Positions 58,046 through 60,296 of a stretch of DNA of 60,296 nt are shown piece by piece. Location of the stretch: the NCBI GenBank assembly GCA_902577905.1, contig CACHAQ010000007.1:1-60296 (forward strand), written 5' to 3'. This stretch comes from an uncultured Alphaproteobacteria bacterium. GTDB lineage: Bacteria > Pseudomonadota > Alphaproteobacteria > HIMB59 > GCA-002718135. The notes under the pieces are model-generated. The model saw only the letters and a list, made by a program, of their open reading frames with translations, did not search any database and had not been told where the DNA came from. Numbering within the stretch: position 1 is the first letter of the stretch; every line of letters starts with the position of its first letter. A program made the translations under genes and the position numbers.

Positions 58046-58062
58046 TATGCAAATATTGCATA
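58046..58062. promoter_or_regulatory. 17-base palindrome upstream of riboswitch/amt
   Basis: TATGCAA-ATA-TTGCATA, a perfect inverted repeat with seven-base arms, about 55 bases upstream of the first aptamer. It is the shape of a dimeric regulator site in the likely promoter region. It is absent before the second aptamer array. Confidence 0.4.
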
Positions 58063-58117
58063 CCAATATTCTCTTAAATATTCTTACTAAAATTCAATAA
58101 TAAACTAATTCACTCAT

Positions 58118-58170
58118 CACGTTCATCACTCTTTTAGGGTGACGGAAGTAGACGAAAGTCGAAGGAACGC
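58118..58170 (+). promoter_or_regulatory. Glutamine riboswitch aptamer (glnA RNA), array 1 copy 1
   Basis: Matches the glnA motif layout: outer stem CGTTC/GAACG (58120-58124 with 58165-58169), P2 hairpin TCACTC/GGGTGA, the conserved GACGGAAGTAG junction, P3 GAC/GTC around a GAAA loop (58151-58160), then CGAAGGAACGC. glnA RNAs bind L-glutamine and usually precede nitrogen genes. This is the first of two aptamers in tandem ahead of amt. Confidence 0.88.
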
Positions 58171-58185
58171 ATGCAAAGTTATAAA

Positions 58186-58238
58186 TCGTTCAATTTGCCC
58201 TCAGGCAAATCGGAAGTAGGTTAAACCGAAGGAACGCG
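58186..58238 (+). promoter_or_regulatory. Glutamine riboswitch aptamer (glnA RNA), array 1 copy 2
   Basis: Outer stem CGTTC/GAACG (58187-58191 with 58232-58236), seven-base P2 ATTTGCC/GGCAAAT (58193-58199 with 58204-58210), conserved CGGAAGTAGG, short P3 GGT/ACC (58219-58227), then CGAAGGAACGC. It lies 15 bases after the first aptamer. A downstream hairpin (58282-58302, CATGACTC/GAGCCATG with one mismatch) before the GGAGG at 58321 may be part of the expression platform. Confidence 0.88.
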
Positions 58239-58329
58239 GATCTTAGTAATTAATTTCCATAGCTAAGCATGAAAAGTAACGCATGACTCAATGTGAGCCA
58301 TGTACTGTGAAATTTATAATGGAGGATTA

Positions 58330-59616
58330 ATGTTAAAAAAATCTATATATTTCATTAGCATTATTGCCGTCTTTATGCTCTTTAGTTCATACGCGAGAGC
58401 AGAAGTAGATGGTGAAGTGCAATACATTTTAAATACATTCCTATTTCTTGTATCTGGGTTCTTAGTCATGTGGATGGCAGCAGGATTTGCAATGCTTGAA
58501 TCAGGACTTGTAACGTCTAAAAGTGTAGCAACAATAGCTGCAAAAAATATAGGCTTATATTCTATAGCTGGTTTAATGTTCTGGTTAGTTGGATATAACA
58601 TGGCATATGGCATTCCTGCTGGTGGCTTTATTGGATCTCCACTTCCTTGGAGTGATGGTAGTGCTCTAGATACAGGTTATTCAGATGGTTCTGACTGGTT
58701 CTTCCAGATGGTATTTTGTGCAACAACTTGCTCAATCGTATCTGGAACACTAGCTGAAAGAATCAAAATTTGGCCATTTTTTATTTTTTGTGCTTTATTA
58801 ACTGGTTTCATTTATCCAATCGAAATGGGTTGGCAGTGGGGTGGAGGATACCTAGCGGAAGCAGGTTTCTCAGATTTTGCTGGATCAACCTTAGTACATA
58901 GTGCAGGAGCAGCAGCAGCACTTGCTGGTGCAATTTTGTTAGGTCCAAGATTAGGACGTTTTACTGATAGTGGTGAAGCAGCTCCAATGGAGCCTTTTGC
59001 AAATTCATCAATTCCTCTTGCAACCCTAGGTGTATTTATCCTATGGCTTGGATGGTTCGGGTTTAATGGTGGATCACAATTAGCTATGGGTACATTTGAT
59101 GATGTAACAGCAGTAGCAACAATATATATTAATACTAACCTGGCAGCTGGTGCAGGTGTAATGGCTTGTGCTGTTATTTCCAGACTAGTAACGGGCAAAA
59201 CAGATGTTGTAATGATGCTTAATGGAGCATTAGGTGGTCTTGTAGCAATAACTGCAGAACCATTAGCTCCTTCTCCTTTCCTAGCAGTAATCATTGGTGC
59301 AATAGGTGGATTAATCGTCTTCTACGGAACAAGACTTTTAATATCTCTTAAAATCGATGATGTTGTTGGAGCAATTCCAGTACATGGTTTTGCTGGAATT
59401 TTTGGAACATTAGTAGTTCCAATTTCAAACACTGCAGCAAGTTTTGGTGCACAACTTTACGGAATTATAGCAATTAACGTTTTCGTTTTTGTTGTATCAT
59501 TTATTATTTGGTACATCATGAAAATGCTCTTTGGTATTAGAATTAGTGAAGAAGCTGAAAAACTTGGTACTGATAAATCTGAAGTAGGTGTAATGGCTTA
59601 CAGCATCAGAGACTAA
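58330..59616 (+). CDS. amt: Ammonium transporter
   Basis: A 428-residue Amt/Rh-family channel for ammonium uptake. A signal peptide (MLKKSIYFISIIAVFML to about YARAE) precedes eleven predicted helices. Diagnostic segments are WMAAGFAMLESGLVTSK, TCSIVSGTLAERIKIWPF, DFAGSTLVHSAGAAAALAGA with the channel His, WLGWFGFNGGSQLA and IPVHGFAGIFGTLVVP with the second His. The ATG at 58330 with GGAGG four bases upstream is preferred to an earlier in-frame ATG, which would add an unlikely leader. Tandem glutamine aptamers upstream imply expression falls or rises with glutamine level. Confidence 0.96.
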   Translation: MLKKSIYFISIIAVFMLFSSYARAEVDGEVQYILNTFLFLVSGFLVMWMAAGFAMLESGLVTSKSVATIAAKNIGLYSIAGLMFWLVGYNMAYGIPAGGFIGSPLPWSDGSALDTGYSDGSDWFFQMVFCATTCSIVSGTLAERIKIWPFFIFCALLTGFIYPIEMGWQWGGGYLAEAGFSDFAGSTLVHSAGAAAALAGAILLGPRLGRFTDSGEAAPMEPFANSSIPLATLGVFILWLGWFGFNGGSQLAMGTFDDVTAVATIYINTNLAAGAGVMACAVISRLVTGKTDVVMMLNGALGGLVAITAEPLAPSPFLAVIIGAIGGLIVFYGTRLLISLKIDDVVGAIPVHGFAGIFGTLVVPISNTAASFGAQLYGIIAINVFVFVVSFIIWYIMKMLFGIRISEEAEKLGTDKSEVGVMAYSIRD

Positions 59617-59620
59617 TGAA

Positions 59621-59686
59621 TTTAGTGATTAGCACATCAACTCCTTATAGTTGGTCACTAAAAAATGGGAGAGCATTTGCTCTCCC
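59621..59686. repeat. Two inverted repeats downstream of amt
   Basis: First hairpin: TTTAGTGA/TCACTAAA (59621-59628 with 59655-59662), with an inner CAACT/AGTTG stem. Second: GGGAGAGC/GCTCTCCC (59667-59674 with 59679-59686). The second is GC-rich but is followed by A rather than T on the plus strand. On the minus strand it is followed by a T run. It may act as an RNA-processing block or as a terminator for leftward transcription. Confidence 0.6.
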
Positions 59687-59715
59687 AAAAATGCAAAATA
59701 TTATTGAGAAATCTA

Positions 59716-60090
59716 ATGACTGAAACAGAAATAATTAAAGAGAAAAAAAGAAACATATATTCTAGCTTCTTTTCAGAAGATTACGTCTCCAAATTTTTAT
59801 TTAAATCAATTTTACACCATGTTATCTCTCTTGAAATATATGAAAATCACAAATTGAATGGAATTTCGTTTGAAACAATTTGCGCAAATATACCTAAGTC
59901 AATTGGATCTAGATCATCTATTCAATCTATTTTAAACGAAGCTTTAGAAAAAAATATTTTTGTTAAAGAGCAGAGTAAATCAGACAAACGAATTAAAAAT
60001 TATTATTTAAGCAATAATTTTCTCGATATGATTAATACATGGTTAAGAAAAGAGGGTTCATTTTTTAGCAAAATGAGTTTAGAAAACTAA
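59716..60090 (+). CDS. Small winged-helix-like protein of unknown function
   Basis: A 124-residue protein I cannot name. It starts MTETEIIKEKKRNIY, has SSFFSEDYVSKFLFKSILHHVISLEIYE, then a pattern like a winged helix: ISFETICANIPKSIGSRSSIQSILNEALEKNIFVKEQSKSDKR split by a wing and ending YYLSNNFLDMINTWL. That layout is that of MarR/PadR-type regulators. An earlier ATG at 59665 lies inside the hairpin and is rejected. It lies between amt and the second glutamine-aptamer array, so a nitrogen-control role is plausible but unproven. Confidence 0.7.
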   Translation: MTETEIIKEKKRNIYSSFFSEDYVSKFLFKSILHHVISLEIYENHKLNGISFETICANIPKSIGSRSSIQSILNEALEKNIFVKEQSKSDKRIKNYYLSNNFLDMINTWLRKEGSFFSKMSLEN

Positions 60091-60157
60091 TCAAATTTTA
60101 TTAATTAAATCTAATACTATTTCTTGATAGTTTACGAATTATAGCTATAACTCAATT

Positions 60158-60210
60158 CACGTTCATCACTCTATTGGAGTGACGGAAGTAGACGATTGTC
60201 GAAGGAACGC
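60158..60210 (+). promoter_or_regulatory. Glutamine riboswitch aptamer (glnA RNA), array 2 copy 1
   Basis: Same architecture as 58118-58170. Outer stem CGTTC/GAACG (60160-60164 with 60205-60209), P2 TCACTC/GAGTGA now fully Watson-Crick, junction GACGGAAGTAG, P3 GAC/GTC with a GATT loop. The changes keep pairing. Confidence 0.88.
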
Positions 60211-60225
60211 ATGCAAAGTTATTAA

Positions 60226-60277
60226 TCGTTCAATTTGCAGTTTGCAAATCGGAAGTAGGTATACCCGAAGGAACGCG
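60226..60277 (+). promoter_or_regulatory. Glutamine riboswitch aptamer (glnA RNA), array 2 copy 2
   Basis: Outer stem CGTTC/GAACG (60227-60231 with 60271-60275), P2 ATTTGCA/TGCAAAT (60233-60239 with 60243-60249), CGGAAGTAGG and CGAAGGAACGC. The last P2 pair is A-T where array 1 has C-G, a compensatory change. The controlled gene lies beyond the window end. Confidence 0.87.
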
Positions 60278-60296
60278 GATCTTAGTAATTAATTTC

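Larger units (their letters stand above)
58117..58257 (+). repeat. Tandem-aptamer unit, first copy of a ~140-base direct repeat
   Basis: The 141 bases containing both aptamers and the flank ending in TTAGTAATTAATTTC recur at 60157-60296. Differences fall mainly in loops and as paired changes in stems, so the RNA fold is conserved. Confidence 0.9.
60157..60296 (+). repeat. Tandem-aptamer unit, second copy, reaching the window end
   Basis: 140 bases matching 58117-58257, including the shared GGATCTTAGTAATTAATTTC tail. The repeat may continue past the last base, so its full length is unknown. Confidence 0.88.

Noticed and set aside
58014..58118. Sigma-54 promoter before amt (TGGCAG at about 58020)
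   Set aside because: No GC element at the required spacing follows the TGGCA; the match is only partial.
58812..59294. 160-codon open frame on the minus strand inside amt
   Set aside because: It is antisense to a clear Amt protein, rich in Ala, Pro and Ser as expected from a reversed membrane-protein gene, and shows no recognisable domain.
59665..59715. Earlier ATG for the winged-helix-like gene
   Set aside because: The extra 17 residues are encoded by the GC-rich inverted repeat; the ATG at 59716 gives a normal start outside the hairpin.
58117..60296. CRISPR array or IS-end explanation for the ~140-base repeat
   Set aside because: There are only two distant copies, each with internal conserved RNA stems and compensatory changes; no short regular spacers, transposase gene or target duplication.

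Overview
The window is strongly AT-rich, gene-dense DNA from what looks like a streamlined marine alphaproteobacterium. Genes overlap or nearly touch, most intergenic gaps are under 100 bases, and the alphaproteobacterial markers are consistent: ctaC-ctaD-ctaB-(small ORF)-ctaG-ctaE-surf1, a DUF3035 lipoprotein after lspA, thrC followed by an M16 peptidase, DUF6494, and a DUF374-waaA-lpxK-lpxL block. The many sugar transporters and the glnA-type glutamine riboswitch suggest an AEGEAN-169/HIMB59-like or SAR11-like lineage. That placement is inference; no rRNA gene is present to settle it.

Region 1 (1-4.5 kb) is the end of an operon encoding the non-phosphorylative L-fucose (L-fuconate) pathway: L-fuconate dehydratase, 2-keto-3-deoxy-L-fuconate dehydrogenase, a FAH-family hydrolase giving pyruvate and L-lactate, and an FMN L-lactate dehydrogenase. 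Region 2 (4.5-18 kb) is a cyclitol/sugar island: a MocE-sized Rieske-like protein with altered cluster ligands, two D-2-hydroxyacid dehydrogenases around an IolD-type ring-cleaving enzyme, two complete ribose/fructose-type ABC importers placed either side of a Gfo/Idh/MocA oxidoreductase, a PhyH dioxygenase and a MocD-like membrane di-iron enzyme. Region 3 (17.6-27.9 kb) holds glyoxalase I, a GH151-like putative cytoplasmic alpha-L-fucosidase, a MalEFG-type importer without its ATPase, a small unknown protein, a second PhyH, a second Gfo/Idh/MocA gene broken by a one-base slip in a run of nine A, ThuA and xylose isomerase.

Region 4 (27.9-55.8 kb) is core genome: ribF-ileS-lspA-DUF3035-pgi, rsmD-rluB-glutamine amidotransferase, tadA-xseA, the lipid A/Kdo block with msbA and ubiA, rsmE, the aa3-type cytochrome oxidase operon, M32 carboxypeptidase, thrC, M16 peptidase, a methylguanine methyltransferase-like protein and a class I amidotransferase. 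Region 5 (55.8-60.3 kb) has a TIM-barrel isomerase/Gfo-Idh-MocA pair, then a nitrogen locus. There an ammonium transporter (amt) is preceded by two tandem glutamine-riboswitch aptamers, followed by a small winged-helix-like protein, and then a second copy of the tandem aptamer array that runs to the window end.

The strongest candidates for new biology are: the duplicated tandem glutamine aptamers; the recurring association of a sugar ABC importer, a PhyH dioxygenase and a Gfo/Idh/MocA enzyme, which could be an oxidative route for modified (for example O-methylated) sugars or cyclitols; the MocD/MocE/IolD combination; the Rieske-fold protein whose His ligands are replaced; and the A9 frameshift.
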